Notes under the pieces: model-generated
The model's database searches: none
Told to the model about the DNA's origin: nothing
What the model saw: the letters and a program-made list of their open reading frames with translations, nothing else
Shown: in pieces, positions 1 to 8,973 of the stretch
Layout: every line of letters starts with the position of its first letter
Position numbering within the stretch: the stretch's first letter is position 1
Assembly: GCF_003053725.1 (NCBI RefSeq)
Contig: NZ_QAYC01000001.1
Coordinates: 124,001-188,000, forward strand
Direction of reading: 5' to 3'
DNA length: 64,000 bases
DNA from: Rhodovulum kholense
GTDB taxonomy: Bacteria; Pseudomonadota; Alphaproteobacteria; Rhodobacterales; Rhodobacteraceae
Translations under genes and position numbers: made by a program

Positions 1-690
1 GACGTTCGACGCATCAGGCTGCCTGACCTTCGCGCCCTGCGTTTCGGGCTGCCGGGACAAGGTGTCGGGGACACTGTCCCGGTTCCGGGAGTCAATGCAT
101 CCGTCTTCGGTCAGGGCGGGCACCGGAACCAGCCAGTTCGCGCGATACAGCAGATCGACCAGCAGGGCTTGGGTCCAGTCCCGCTCGCCCGGAATCGGGC
201 TCTTGCCCTCGGTCAGATGGATCGACGCCCAGGGATCGGCGGTATTTCCGCGGGCCTCCTTCGCGGCGACCCTTGGTCCCTTCGAGGTGCTGCGCTCTGT
301 CGCCATTTGTCGGTCGTGAAGGGGTAGCCGGATTCGGCGGCAGATCTCGATGACCAGGGGGGGGCGAGCGCCTGGAAATCCAGCGAGCGGCCATCGGGCC
401 GGCGGGCGAGCCAAGGCAGCGCCTTGCCGGAAAGCCCCGCGCGCCCCGACAACAGGCGGCGCACATCCCGAGCCCGCCAGGCAGACGGATCGATCTCGGC
501 CGACCTCGCCCTTGCCGGGGCCAGGGTCAGCATGGCACGCGAGGACGACCCACCGTTCATCCGGGCAAAGCCGCATTCCCGGCCACGCCAAACCCCTCCA
601 TCGTCTGCGGGCTGACCAGCGCGAACAGCCAGTCCTGTGACGCCGCCTCAAATGCGATTTCGCGCTTCAGGTCGTGGTTGCGCGAGGTGA
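1..690 (-). pseudogene. cse1/casA (Cas8e) remnant of a type I-E CRISPR-Cas locus, frameshifted, 5' part deleted, 3' end off the window
   Basis: Minus-strand reading gives pieces of Cse1, the large Cascade subunit that recognises the PAM. Around 690-575 one frame reads DLKREIAF and DWLFALVSPQTMEG; from 560 another frame reads MNGGSSSRAMLTLAPA, matching the Cse1 segment in which a QTM-G motif precedes a GNYGI-RMNGG stretch. A third frame, entered at a run of eight G (355-362), reads LVIEICRRIRL, then KGPRVAAKEARGNTADPWA and DWTQALLVDLLYRANW. This is the Cse1 order and is open to the window edge. At least two frameshifts and loss of the N-terminal third make it non-functional. Resemblance fades left of about 105. 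Its N-terminal side is joined directly to cas3 near 690. The identification rests on remembered family motifs. Confidence 0.72.
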
Positions 691-2198
691 TCGGCAGATC
701 GGCACAAAGGTCGAGCGACTGTTCCAGCGTCTGCGTCGCGCGATCCTCGGCTGCGAAGCGGTTGTGATGGAGGGTCAGTTGCCCGTCGACGGCCGGCAGC
801 AGGTCAGGGCGAGCGGCATCGCAAGCTGCAAAGGTCTTCTGGGCGCGCCGCACCGTATTGCGGATCACCAGAACCCGCGCCCCCGGTTCGCGGCTTGAAG
901 AGCCGGGACCGCAGCGGCATCGCGCGACCGGCCAGGATGCATCTCGATCCGCACCGCCTTGCCGGCGTCGCTGTCCGGCGCGACTGGCTGCGCATCGCGG
1001 GTGGTCCCGATCGCCGGGAAGGGCCGCGCGATATCGGTGGCAAGATCGGCCGCCGCCTCGGTCAACCACTTGCGCCGCGCTGCCACCCAAGCGTTGCGGA
1101 CATCAGCATTGCGTGACCGCCCAGCGCAAGATGACTGCGCACCATCGCAAGCTGCACCTCGGTCATGCAGGCATCCGACGCATGTACTTCGTCGATCACC
1201 ACAAGCGCCCGGGACCGCGCGCTGCCGCGCAGATGTCCATATTTCACCCGCAAGCCCCCGAGGGCCAGCCGATCGACCGTCCCCACGGCCACTTGCGCTG
1301 TGAGGCATCGCGCAACATGTTCGGCCGCCCAACGCGCGGGCCGGGTTGTGGTGTCGTCCCAAAGCCCTGCGAAGCCCGGCAGGGGCCTGCCTGCGGCCTC
1401 TCCCGACAGAAGCTGCCCCGGAACCGCAAGAATGGCCTCGGGGGCGGGGTCGAACATGCGTAAGAGCGCGGCATGGACCCTTCGCAGCAGGTGCTGCGCC
1501 GCTGCCCGCGTCGGCACGGCGAAGTAAAGGGCATCGACCTCTCCGGCGGCCAGCAGAGTGGCAAAGCGCCAAGGCGCGGCCTCGGTCTCGCCCGATCCTG
1601 TCTCGGCCTTCAGCAAGACGAGGCGCTCGTTGGCGGGCAGGGCTCCGACGGCCTGCTGCGCGGGGCGTGCGACGGGTGGCCGGAAATCAAGGCCCCGCCG
1701 GGCGCACTGCGCAGGTGCAAGCTGCCCTCGGCAAGCCCGATATCGGCCCCCCGCCTGTTCGCGCGACCGCGCGCGGTCTTCCAATAGTCCGGACGGAAGT
1801 TGCCTTCGAATGGGAACGCCTTTCGGTCGGATCCGATCCAGTCCGCCAGCGTGAGAAGGCCGCAGAAGAAATGCTTGAGCGCCGGTCTGGGCCCCGGTGC
1901 CGACGAACACCCGATCTCGGGGAATCCGGTCCGGAAGCGCGCGGCCCATGACGGCGTCCTGAGCCCGCCAATCGTAGCCCGAAACCTTCCCCGCAGGGAA
2001 GGCCGCTGCGGCCTTTCCAGCGCTGGTCTCGGGCACCGGCCGCCCCTGAGCCGCATTCGCCCGTGCCCGGAATTTGAGTTGTTCAATCAGGCTCAGGGAA
2101 CCTGCGGCGACATCTGCCGAATGATGGGCCAGATGATGAAATTCACCTGGTGCCCTGTCGCGCATTCCCCAAGCGTTCGCCGAAATTTGCGAAAGCAT
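690..2198 (-). pseudogene. cas3 remnant (type I-E CRISPR helicase-nuclease), frameshifted, internally deleted and fused to cse1
   Basis: Cas3 is the HD nuclease and SF2 helicase that degrades targets recruited by Cascade. A start at 2198 reads MLSQISANAWGMRDRAPGEF then HHLAHHSADVAA, the beginning of the Cas3 HD domain. The HDxGK segment is missing. A second frame near 1880-1770 carries LTLADWIGSDRKAFPFEG, the end of the HD domain. The first frame resumes with the helicase: Walker A as AETGSGETEAA (near 1607-1575; normally GSGKT), DEVHASD (near 1193) and LMSATLG (near 1105). A third frame reads WLTEAAADLATDIARPFP, and a fourth VLVIRNTVRRAQ, HHNRFAAEDR and TQTLEQSLDLCADL. The QRxGRLHR motif and C-terminus are gone, because the frame passes into cse1 at about 690. 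Multiple frameshifts, the Lys-to-Glu change and the deletions show a dead gene. Confidence 0.85.
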
Positions 2199-2435
2199 CT
2201 TCGAGCATCGAAGGTAAAACCAAGTCTCGCTGCAAATGTCCAAGCCGAGATTGGCGGGCCTGACTGGCCAAAGCAACCCGAATGTCGGTCTGATCGGTTT
2301 TGGCGCGGAGCGGCTGGTTTCTGAGCCCGGGATCGTGTCAATGAATCGCCGCTCCTTCGAAACCGGAAAGCAGGACCGAACGCGCAGGCTGTTCCGGATC
2401 GCCATTCGGGATTGCTTATGAAATCACCCCTTAGG

Positions 2436-2730
2436 TGTTTGATCCTAAGGACTTATGGTGCGTTCATTCGCTGCAGTGGACGGAAACCTTACGGGACAAG
2501 GCGGTCACGGCTGCGCCACGAGCACGCGCGCGGTCAGAACCGCATTACGAACCGATCGCAAGCTTCAGCCGCGGCGCCGAGCCGGGCATTCTGGATCAAC
2601 TCGAAGGCCATCGCGAAGTGGCGCAAGCGCGAGATGGTGGAGGATCGCAAGACCGGTCCGAAGGACCTGCGCTCGAGCGTTCTCGGCGAGACCGAGAAAG
2701 CCGTGACGGGTGCGGTCCGTCGGCACAGCC
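2436..2730 (+). mobile_element. Relic of an IS481-family insertion sequence (N-terminal part of transposase only)
   Basis: Two overlapping frames together give the N-terminal helix-turn-helix part of an IS481-family DDE transposase. The first begins at 2491, where ACG stands in place of the expected ATG, and reads GQGGHGCATSTRAVRTAL. After a frameshift near 2560 the second reads SQASAAAPSRAF, then NSKAIAKWRKREMVEDRKTG and PKDLRSSVL. Intact members run to about 300 residues; here the match is lost near 2730, so the DDE catalytic core is absent. The sequence from 2436 (TGTTTGATCCTAAGGAC), with the inverted CTTAGG just before it, may be the left end, but that is only a guess. No right end was found. 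Confidence 0.75.
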
Positions 2731-3344
2731 CGCGGCCCCCAGGGCGCGCGCCGCAGGACTGGCCGGATTGCACGGAATTGACCTGAACCTTTTTCGCCGT
2801 CGTCCAGGCGCAGAAGAAACGGGATGTTGGGCGGAGGAAAAGGGGGCTTGTGACCGCATTTGGAACCCACGAATTGTTTCAAAATCTATTCTTGGGCCCG
2901 GGAACGAGCATGGTGCAACCGACACAAGACCGATCTGCTGGCCGGTCCCCGACCGAACGGCCCAACCGCTGATGCGTGGTTCACAGGCAGTTGTCGGACC
3001 GCACATCGGATGGCCGGAAACGGTCCGCCCCGAGATCCGGATCAATCCGAGCATGACGGCTCGCCCCGCTCGCCGGACGCGGTTCGCCCCGCGCGACGCG
3101 TGCGCCGTCTCGAAGGGGACTTAGGAAGCCAGGGAAAGGCGCGTCAGCCCCCAGACTGCGCGGGTCCGAGCCGCCCGGCACCGGTGCCCCCGGCCAATCG
3201 TCCGACAGAGGGCGGGGCGCCAAAGCGGCTTTGCCCGTGCAGCACGCCCGGACGGCCCTGGTCCGGAAGCGAAGCAGGCGGAGCGGGCTGGCCCTTCCGT
3301 CCGGGCTCGGATAAGCACGGGCCGCAAGACGAAGGAGACGCGCG
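2731..3344. other. About 600 bp with no recognisable gene between the IS relic and the TauE permease
   Basis: Both strands contain only overlapping, compositionally arginine- and proline-rich open frames that resemble no protein family I know. No tandem direct repeats of CRISPR type are visible. A good ribosome binding site (GAAGGAGA) at about 3330 belongs to the next gene. The stretch is probably decayed accessory DNA. Confidence 0.5.
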
Positions 3345-4169
3345 ATGCCCGACACACTGACGCTTCTGGCCATGCTGGTCCTGCTAATGGCGATCGGCGC
3401 GATCGCGGGCGTTCTGGCCGGGCTTCTGGGGGTCGGTGGCGGCATCGTGCTGGTGACCGCCTTCTTCTACGCCTTCCACAGTCTCGGCTATGACAGCGCC
3501 TATCTGATGCAGATCTGCCTGGCGACCTCGCTTGCGACGATCATCGTGACCTCGACCCGGTCGGTGTTGTCCCATGCCAAGAAGGACGCGGTCGACTGGC
3601 AGGTGCTGAAGGGCTGGGCGCCCGGCATCGCAGTCGGCGCGGTCATCGGGGTGCTGGTCGCGGCCTCGTTGCGGTCCGTCGTGCTTCAGGGCATTTTCGG
3701 CGGGCTCGCCATGGCGGTCGGGCTGTACATGGCACTTGGGCGCAGCGACTGGCGGCTAGGCGACACCATGCCGAAGGGCCTCAAGCGGGCGCTTCTGTCC
3801 CCGGTCGTGGGCTTCCTGTCGGTGCTGATGGGGATTGGCGGCGGCAGCTTCGGGGTGCCGCTGATGACGCTCCATGGCGCGCCGATCCATCGCGCGGTGG
3901 CGACCGCCTCGGGTTTTGGCGTGCTGATCGCGGTGCCTTCGGTTCTGGGCTTCTTCTTCGTGCAGATCCCCGACGGGGCGCGGCCGCCCTTCACGCTGGG
4001 CGCGGTCAACATCCCGGCCTTTCTGGTCATCATCGCGATGACGCTGATCACGACGCCTCTGGGCGTTCGGCTGGCCCATGCGATGGACCCCAAGCCGCTG
4101 AAACGGGTCTTTGCGGTCTTCCTGATCCTCGTCGCGGGCAACATGCTGCGCAAGGCCGCCGGGTTCTGA
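3345..4169 (+). CDS. TauE/SafE-family sulfite/anion exporter-like membrane permease
   Basis: 274 residues with about eight hydrophobic segments. The family signature appears twice, as expected for its duplicated fold: GVLAGLLGVGGGIVLV near residue 22 and LMGIGGGSFGVPLMTL near residue 165. TauE/SafE proteins sit in the inner membrane and export small anions such as sulfite, sulfoacetate or related sulfur compounds; some take part in sulfur or metal handling. No sulfonate-catabolism genes lie nearby, so the substrate is open. The ATG at 3345 follows GAAGGAGA at the usual distance. It is the first intact gene after the decayed left region and is followed 76 bp later by the amidase. Confidence 0.85.
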   Translation: MPDTLTLLAMLVLLMAIGAIAGVLAGLLGVGGGIVLVTAFFYAFHSLGYDSAYLMQICLATSLATIIVTSTRSVLSHAKKDAVDWQVLKGWAPGIAVGAVIGVLVAASLRSVVLQGIFGGLAMAVGLYMALGRSDWRLGDTMPKGLKRALLSPVVGFLSVLMGIGGGSFGVPLMTLHGAPIHRAVATASGFGVLIAVPSVLGFFFVQIPDGARPPFTLGAVNIPAFLVIIAMTLITTPLGVRLAHAMDPKPLKRVFAVFLILVAGNMLRKAAGF

Positions 4170-4245
4170 GACCCGCGCCGCAAGCGTGGCGAACTCTGCC
4201 CGCATGCGCTATGCTGCCCGAAAAGACCGGGGCGATCGAGCAGCT

Positions 4246-5481
4246 ATGACGGCAATTTCATTGGTTTTTCGCGCGCTCGCCGCGCTTTGGCTGGGCGTCG
4301 CCGCTCCGGCGGCGGCCGAGCCGCTGTCGGCGCTGGCCAGGCCCGATCTGGCGGCGTCTGCACTTGACGATCTGCCGGGCGGGGGCGTTGCGCTTCAGCT
4401 CGATCTCAGCCAGCCGGTGCCCTACCGGGTCTTCACGCTCGAGGCGCCGCCGCGGCTGGTCGTCGATTTCCGCGAGGTCGACTGGCGCGGGATCAGCGCC
4501 GCTGCGCTGACCGGCAGCGACCGGGTGAGGGCGGCGCGGGCGGGCACGATCCGCCCGGGCTGGTCGCGGCTGGTGCTGGACCTCGCGGCGCCGATGGCGC
4601 TGGCCTCGGCCGAGATGCCGCGCGATCCGGTCTCGGGCCGCGCCCGCCTGACGGTGCAGCTTGGCCCGGCCGATCCCGCGCGGGCGGCTGCTCCGGCCGG
4701 CCCCCCCGCCCAGACCGCGCTTTGGGGCCTGCCCGCGCCCGAGCCGCTGCCGCCGCCGCCCCGCCGCAACGATGGCAGCCGCCCGCTGCGGGTGGTCATC
4801 GACCCCGGCCATGGCGGCATCGATCCGGGGGCCGAGCGCGCCGGGATCAGCGAGGCGAGCCTGATGCTGAGCTTCGGCAAGGAGCTGGCCGAGGCACTGG
4901 CCCGGGCCGGGTTCGACCCGGTGCTGACCCGCGCCGAGGATGTCTTCGTGCCGCTGGAAACCCGGATCGACATCGCCCGCGCCGCCCGCGCCGATCTGTT
5001 CCTGTCGCTGCATGCCGATGCGCTGGCCGATGGCTATGCTTCGGGCGCCACGGTCTACACCCTGTCGGACACCGCGACCGACAGGGCGTCGGCGCAACTG
5101 GCCGAACGCCACGACCGCGACGCGCTGTTGGCCGGAGTCGATCTCAGCGACAAGGACGACGTGATCGCGGGCGTTCTGATGGATCTTGCGCGCACCGATA
5201 CCCAGCCCCGGTCGGAACGGCTGGCCGAGGCGATCGTCGCCGGGCTCGGCGCCCATGTCGGCCAGCTTTACAAGACGCCGCACATGTCGGCGGCGTTTTC
5301 GGTGCTGAAGGCACCCGACATCCCGTCGGTGCTGATCGAGATGGGGTTCCTGTCCTCGCGCGATGACCGCGAGAACCTGACCTCGCCCGACTGGCGCGCG
5401 CGGGCGGCGGCCGGGATCGTCGAGGCCCTGCGCGCCTGGGCCGAAACCGATGCCGCCGAGGCCGCGCTGTTGCGCCGCTAG
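4246..5481 (+). CDS. amiC: N-acetylmuramoyl-L-alanine amidase (AmiC type, Amidase_3 with AMIN domain)
   Basis: 411 residues from the ATG at 4246. An in-frame start at 4186 would add 20 hydrophilic residues before the signal peptide and is unlikely. The N-terminus (FRALAALWLGVAAPAAAEP) is a Sec signal peptide. An AMIN-like region at about residues 35-140 (PYRVFTLEAPPRLVVDFREV) should bind peptidoglycan or target the septum. The catalytic Amidase_3 domain occupies about 180-400: VIDPGHGGIDPGAE (zinc His), the following ISEAS glutamate, LFLSLHADAL (second His) and VLIEMGFLS (catalytic Glu). The enzyme cleaves the bond between MurNAc and the stem peptide in the periplasm, helping daughter cells separate. 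A lytic transglycosylase follows 19 bp downstream, probably in one transcript. Confidence 0.92.
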   Translation: MTAISLVFRALAALWLGVAAPAAAEPLSALARPDLAASALDDLPGGGVALQLDLSQPVPYRVFTLEAPPRLVVDFREVDWRGISAAALTGSDRVRAARAGTIRPGWSRLVLDLAAPMALASAEMPRDPVSGRARLTVQLGPADPARAAAPAGPPAQTALWGLPAPEPLPPPPRRNDGSRPLRVVIDPGHGGIDPGAERAGISEASLMLSFGKELAEALARAGFDPVLTRAEDVFVPLETRIDIARAARADLFLSLHADALADGYASGATVYTLSDTATDRASAQLAERHDRDALLAGVDLSDKDDVIAGVLMDLARTDTQPRSERLAEAIVAGLGAHVGQLYKTPHMSAAFSVLKAPDIPSVLIEMGFLSSRDDRENLTSPDWRARAAAGIVEALRAWAETDAAEAALLRR

Positions 5482-5500
5482 GCCGGGGACAGGAGACCCG

Positions 5501-6751
5501 ATGCCCGCCGTGATCCGAACCGTCCTTCTGGTGCTGATGCTGATGGCCATGCCTTTTGCGGCGGTGGCGCAACCGGTCGACCGGGCGGCGGTCGAGCGGC
5601 AGTTCCGCACCTGGCTCGACACCCGGATCTGGCCGCGCGCCCGGGCCGAGGGCGTGTCGCGCACCACCTTCGAGACGGCGTTTTCCGGGGTGCGGCTGGA
5701 CTGGGATCTGCCCGATCTGGTGCCGCCGGGTCAGGCCGCTGCACCCGGACCGCAGCGCCAGGCCGAATTCGGCGCGCCCGCCGCCTATTTCGACGAGGGC
5801 GGGTTGCGGAGCGCGGCGACCACCGGGCGGCAGATGGCGGTGCGCCAGGCCGGGGCGCTGACGGCTGCCGAACGCGCGACCGGCGTGCCGGGCTGGATCG
5901 TGCTGGCGATCTGGAGCCGGGAAAGCGCCTATGGCCGCGCCCCGATCCGTCATGACCTCTTTCGCGTCCTCGGCACCAAGGGCTTCATGTCGACCCGCGC
6001 CGACTATTTCGCCGACGAACTCGTGGCGGCGCTGAAGATTGCCCAGGCCCGGCCGGTGCCGCTTGCGCAGATGAAAAGCAGCTGGGCGGGCGCGATGGGC
6101 CAGCCGCAATTCATGCCCTCCTCCTATCTGGCCCATGCCACTGACGGCGATGGCGACGGGCGCGCCGATATCTGGCGCTCGGGCCCCGATACGGTCGCCT
6201 CGATCGCCACCTATCTGGCCCGCCATGGCTGGCAGGCCGGGCGCGACTGGGGGTTCGAGGTGCGGGTGCCTGCGTCGGTCTCCTGCACGCTGGAAGGGCC
6301 CGACCGGGGGCAAAGCATCGCCGACTGGGAGGCTCTGGGCGTGACCCGCGTGTCGGGCCGCCCCTTCCCCGAGCACGAGCGGCGGGGCGAGGGCTTTCTG
6401 ATGATGCCCGCCGGGCGGCATGGCCCGGCCTTTCTGGTGACGCCCAATTTCTATGTGCTCAAGGCCTATAACATGAGCGATCTCTACGCGCTTTACGTGG
6501 GCCATCTGGGCGACCGGATCGGCTTTGGCTCGGGCGGCTTTTCCGGGCGCTGGGCGGCCCTGGGTCGGATTGACCGGGCCGGGATCGCCACGATCCAGCG
6601 CGCGCTCGAGGCGCGGGGGCGCGATGTCGGCGGGGTGGACGGGCTGCCGGGGTTCAAGACCCGGCGCGAGATCGGCCGCTGGCAGGAAAGCGCGGGCCGT
6701 CCCGCGACCTGCTTTCCCGAACCGGGGATGGGCGCCGCGCTGGGGCGCTGA
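5501..6751 (+). CDS. Lytic murein transglycosylase, MltB type (SLT_2) with C-terminal peptidoglycan-binding domain
   Basis: 416 residues from the ATG at 5501, preceded by CAGGAGA. An upstream in-frame ATG at 5450 lies inside amiC and is less likely. The signal peptide (VLLVLMLMAMPFAAVAQ) has no lipobox, so the product is probably soluble in the periplasm. The SLT_2 domain (about residues 25-330) shows the catalytic glutamate in WSRESAYGR, followed by FRVLGTKGFMSTRADYF, MGQPQFMPSSYL and ATDGDGDGRADIW, all typical of MltB. A PG_binding_1 domain fills the C-terminus (IQRALEARGRDVGGVDGLPG). It cleaves MurNAc-GlcNAc bonds with formation of 1,6-anhydroMurNAc. Together with the upstream amidase it forms a cell-wall turnover pair. 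Confidence 0.9.
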   Translation: MPAVIRTVLLVLMLMAMPFAAVAQPVDRAAVERQFRTWLDTRIWPRARAEGVSRTTFETAFSGVRLDWDLPDLVPPGQAAAPGPQRQAEFGAPAAYFDEGGLRSAATTGRQMAVRQAGALTAAERATGVPGWIVLAIWSRESAYGRAPIRHDLFRVLGTKGFMSTRADYFADELVAALKIAQARPVPLAQMKSSWAGAMGQPQFMPSSYLAHATDGDGDGRADIWRSGPDTVASIATYLARHGWQAGRDWGFEVRVPASVSCTLEGPDRGQSIADWEALGVTRVSGRPFPEHERRGEGFLMMPAGRHGPAFLVTPNFYVLKAYNMSDLYALYVGHLGDRIGFGSGGFSGRWAALGRIDRAGIATIQRALEARGRDVGGVDGLPGFKTRREIGRWQESAGRPATCFPEPGMGAALGR

Positions 6752-6763
6752 ACCGGCCCACGC

Positions 6764-6792
6764 TTGACAGCTGCGCCCTTCCGCGCCGATCC
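6764..6792 (+). promoter_or_regulatory. Possible promoter of the S8 protease gene
   Basis: A perfect -35 hexamer TTGACA lies at 6764-6769, 13 bp after the transglycosylase stop codon. The -10 at 17 bp spacing (CGATCC) is poor, so this is only a weak prediction. Confidence 0.3.
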
Positions 6793-6837
6793 TCGCGGTC
6801 GGTTTTAGACGGTTTCGAATTTTCCGAGGTTTTGGCC

Positions 6838-8835
6838 ATGAGGCATTTCCTGCCTGCGCTTGCCATTTGCCTGGCCGGGACGGCCGCGGCGCAAGGCGAC
6901 GATCCGGGGCGGCTTGATCCCGCCGCGCTCATCGAGAAGTTCAGCATCGCCCTTTCCGAACCCGAGGACCGGACGCGGCCCGTCCTGCGGCCCGCGCTTC
7001 GGATCGAACCGGCCCTTGAGCGGCGAGCCGAGGATCTGCGGCCCGGGCCGCTGCGGGCGGCCGGGCTGGTCCGGAGCGGCGCGGTCGCGGCGGGCTTTGT
7101 GCTGGGCGAGCTGATCCTTGTGGCCGACAGCCCGGCCGCGACCCAGGCGGCAGCGGCGCGGATCGGGACCCCGATCGGCCAGCCCTTGCGGCTGACCGCG
7201 GGCACGCCCGAGGGCCGCACGCTGAGCCTTCTGCGGGTGCGGCTCGACCCCCGGCGGGCGCCGGATGATGCGGTCTTCGACCGGGTCGAGGCGGCGTCGC
7301 CGCACCGGTTCACCCGGGTCTACGAGGTGTCCTCCGAGGCCGCGCGGGACACGCTGACCGCCGCGCTCGACTTGCAGCTGGCGGGCGAGGTTTCGGTCGG
7401 GCTGAACTGGATCTTCGAGCCGCTGGCGCTTGACAACGAGATCCTGCTGGAGGGCGTCACCCCCGCCGGGGCGGGCTTCGTCAACCCGTTCGATCTTCCC
7501 TATCTCAACGGCGAGGGCGCGGCGCGGATCGGGGTGACCGGCGCCTGGCATCTGCTGAAGGCGGCGGGTCTTCTGGACGATACCGGCCGTGCGATGGCCG
7601 CCAGCCGGATTCCGCTCGCGGTGATCGATCAGGGGTTTCACGACGCGCTCGATCTTTCGATGCCCGAGATTCGGGGCGCCGCGGCGGGCAGGCCGGGCGA
7701 CCGGGCCTGCGCGGGGGGTGCGGTCTGTCCCTGGCATGGCTCGCATGTGGCCGAGATCATGGCGGCGCCGGTTGGCAATATGCGCGCCGTGGCCGGTCCG
7801 GCGGGGCCGGTGGCGGGGCCGGTCGAGCTGCAGACCCTCGACGGGTTCGAAAGCTGGGCGCTTCTGGCGTGGATCGCGGACAGGACCGCGCCCGATGCCG
7901 CGGCCGTGCCCCGCGTGGTGAACATGAGCTTTGCCGCCACCGTGCCCGATCTCTGGGCCTGGTCGACGGTGGCGCTCGATCTGGGGATCGCGGCGCTCGA
8001 CCGCGCCGGAACGCTGGCGGTCGCCGCCGCCGGGAACGACCGGGCCGATATCGACGCGGTGCGCTGCGTCGAGGGCGTGCCGGGCGCGTGCCATGAAACC
8101 GCCCGGCGCGTTCCTTGCGAACTGACCGGTGTGGTCTGCGTCGGCGCGCTGGGCCAGGACGACGTGCGGATCGCCGAGTTCTCGGCGGTGGGGGCGATGC
8201 CCGGCACGCCGGGGCAGGACGGCGACAGCATCGACATCTACGCGCCCGGGGTGGCGATCCTGGCCGGGGCCGATCCGGGCGCGGGCACGTCGCCGCCCGC
8301 GCAGGGCTGGACGCAGGCGGTTTCGGGCAGTTCGGTCGCGGCGCCCTTGGTGGCGGGGGTGGCCGCGCTGATCGCGGCGGCCGATCCGGGGCTGGGCGCC
8401 GATGCGCTGCGCGAGCTTTTGCTGAACGGCGCCTGGTCCGGGGCCACCGACCTGCCGCCCGGGCAGGCGCCCGATCCGCGGCTCGGCCGCTTCCTGAACG
8501 CCGAGCGTCCGGTCCGGCTGGCGCTTGCCGCGCGCTTTGCGGGAACCGATTTCCCGCCGCTGGTCGAGATCGTGCGCCCGCGCCCGGGTCTTGGCATGCC
8601 CGCGGTGCAGATGGGCAGCAGGCTGGACGTCGAGGCGCGCAGCGTCGATGTCGAGGAGGGCATCGGCTGCTGTGCGCCGCGCTGGACGGTCGACGGGCTG
8701 GTGCGGCCCGACCTGAGCGGCCCCCGGGTCGGGATCGTGCTGGAGCAAAACCGAAGCTACGAGATCGGCGTCACCGTCACCGACGGCGCGGGCCAGACCG
8801 CCAGCGACACGATGACGGTGCGTGCCCGGCCCTGA
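6838..8835 (+). CDS. Secreted subtilisin-like (S8) serine protease
   Basis: 665 residues; ATG at 6838. The signal peptide is MRHFLPALAICLAGTAAAQG. About 240 residues without a recognised fold precede the protease domain. The S8 triad is in order: Asp264 in AVIDQGF, His300 in WHGSHVAEI, and Ser499 in VSGSSVAAPLVAGVAALIAA. The oxyanion asparagine is in AAAGNDRADI. Cysteines near the His motif (DRACAGGAVCPWHGSH) and at AVRCVEG...ACHE and VPCELTGVVC suggest disulfides. The C-terminal about 120 residues, including GCCAPRWTVDG and EIGVTVTDGAGQTASDT, look like a small beta-sandwich. It should act in the periplasm or outside the cell. Its substrate is unknown; its position between wall hydrolases and PBP1A suggests a role at the envelope. 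Confidence 0.85.
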   Translation: MRHFLPALAICLAGTAAAQGDDPGRLDPAALIEKFSIALSEPEDRTRPVLRPALRIEPALERRAEDLRPGPLRAAGLVRSGAVAAGFVLGELILVADSPAATQAAAARIGTPIGQPLRLTAGTPEGRTLSLLRVRLDPRRAPDDAVFDRVEAASPHRFTRVYEVSSEAARDTLTAALDLQLAGEVSVGLNWIFEPLALDNEILLEGVTPAGAGFVNPFDLPYLNGEGAARIGVTGAWHLLKAAGLLDDTGRAMAASRIPLAVIDQGFHDALDLSMPEIRGAAAGRPGDRACAGGAVCPWHGSHVAEIMAAPVGNMRAVAGPAGPVAGPVELQTLDGFESWALLAWIADRTAPDAAAVPRVVNMSFAATVPDLWAWSTVALDLGIAALDRAGTLAVAAAGNDRADIDAVRCVEGVPGACHETARRVPCELTGVVCVGALGQDDVRIAEFSAVGAMPGTPGQDGDSIDIYAPGVAILAGADPGAGTSPPAQGWTQAVSGSSVAAPLVAGVAALIAAADPGLGADALRELLLNGAWSGATDLPPGQAPDPRLGRFLNAERPVRLALAARFAGTDFPPLVEIVRPRPGLGMPAVQMGSRLDVEARSVDVEEGIGCCAPRWTVDGLVRPDLSGPRVGIVLEQNRSYEIGVTVTDGAGQTASDTMTVRARP

Positions 8836-8914
8836 ACGAGGGGGCGGGGGCCCGACCTCCCGCCGATGTGACCTCGGGGACCGGCCGCGCGGCGCCGATC
8901 CGGGGCTCTTGCTT

Positions 8915-8943
8915 TTGACCCGCCGGGTGCGAAGCCCTATAGA
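8915..8943 (+). promoter_or_regulatory. Sigma-70-type promoter of the PBP1A gene
   Basis: TTGACC at 8915-8920 and TATAGA at 8938-8943 are separated by 17 bp. Transcription would start near 8950, giving a leader of about 25 nt before the GTG start at 8974. This is one of the best-matching promoters in the window. Confidence 0.7.
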
Positions 8944-8973
8944 GAGCCGACAACGGCACAGAGGCACGCGCGG

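Noticed and set aside
1062-2405. A 447-codon open minus-strand frame that might be called an intact gene
   Set aside because: Its first 69 codons precede the Cas3 start and resemble nothing, and the Cas3 similarity jumps to other frames on both sides. It is part of a pseudogene, not a gene.
2100-3340. Possible CRISPR array near the cas relic
   Set aside because: No regularly spaced direct repeats of 28-37 bases are visible in this stretch. If an array exists it is outside the window.
2860-3360. Plus-strand open frame of 166 codons before the TauE gene
   Set aside because: Arg/Pro/Gly-rich composition typical of chance frames in high-GC DNA; it runs into tauE and has no ribosome binding site or homologue that I know.
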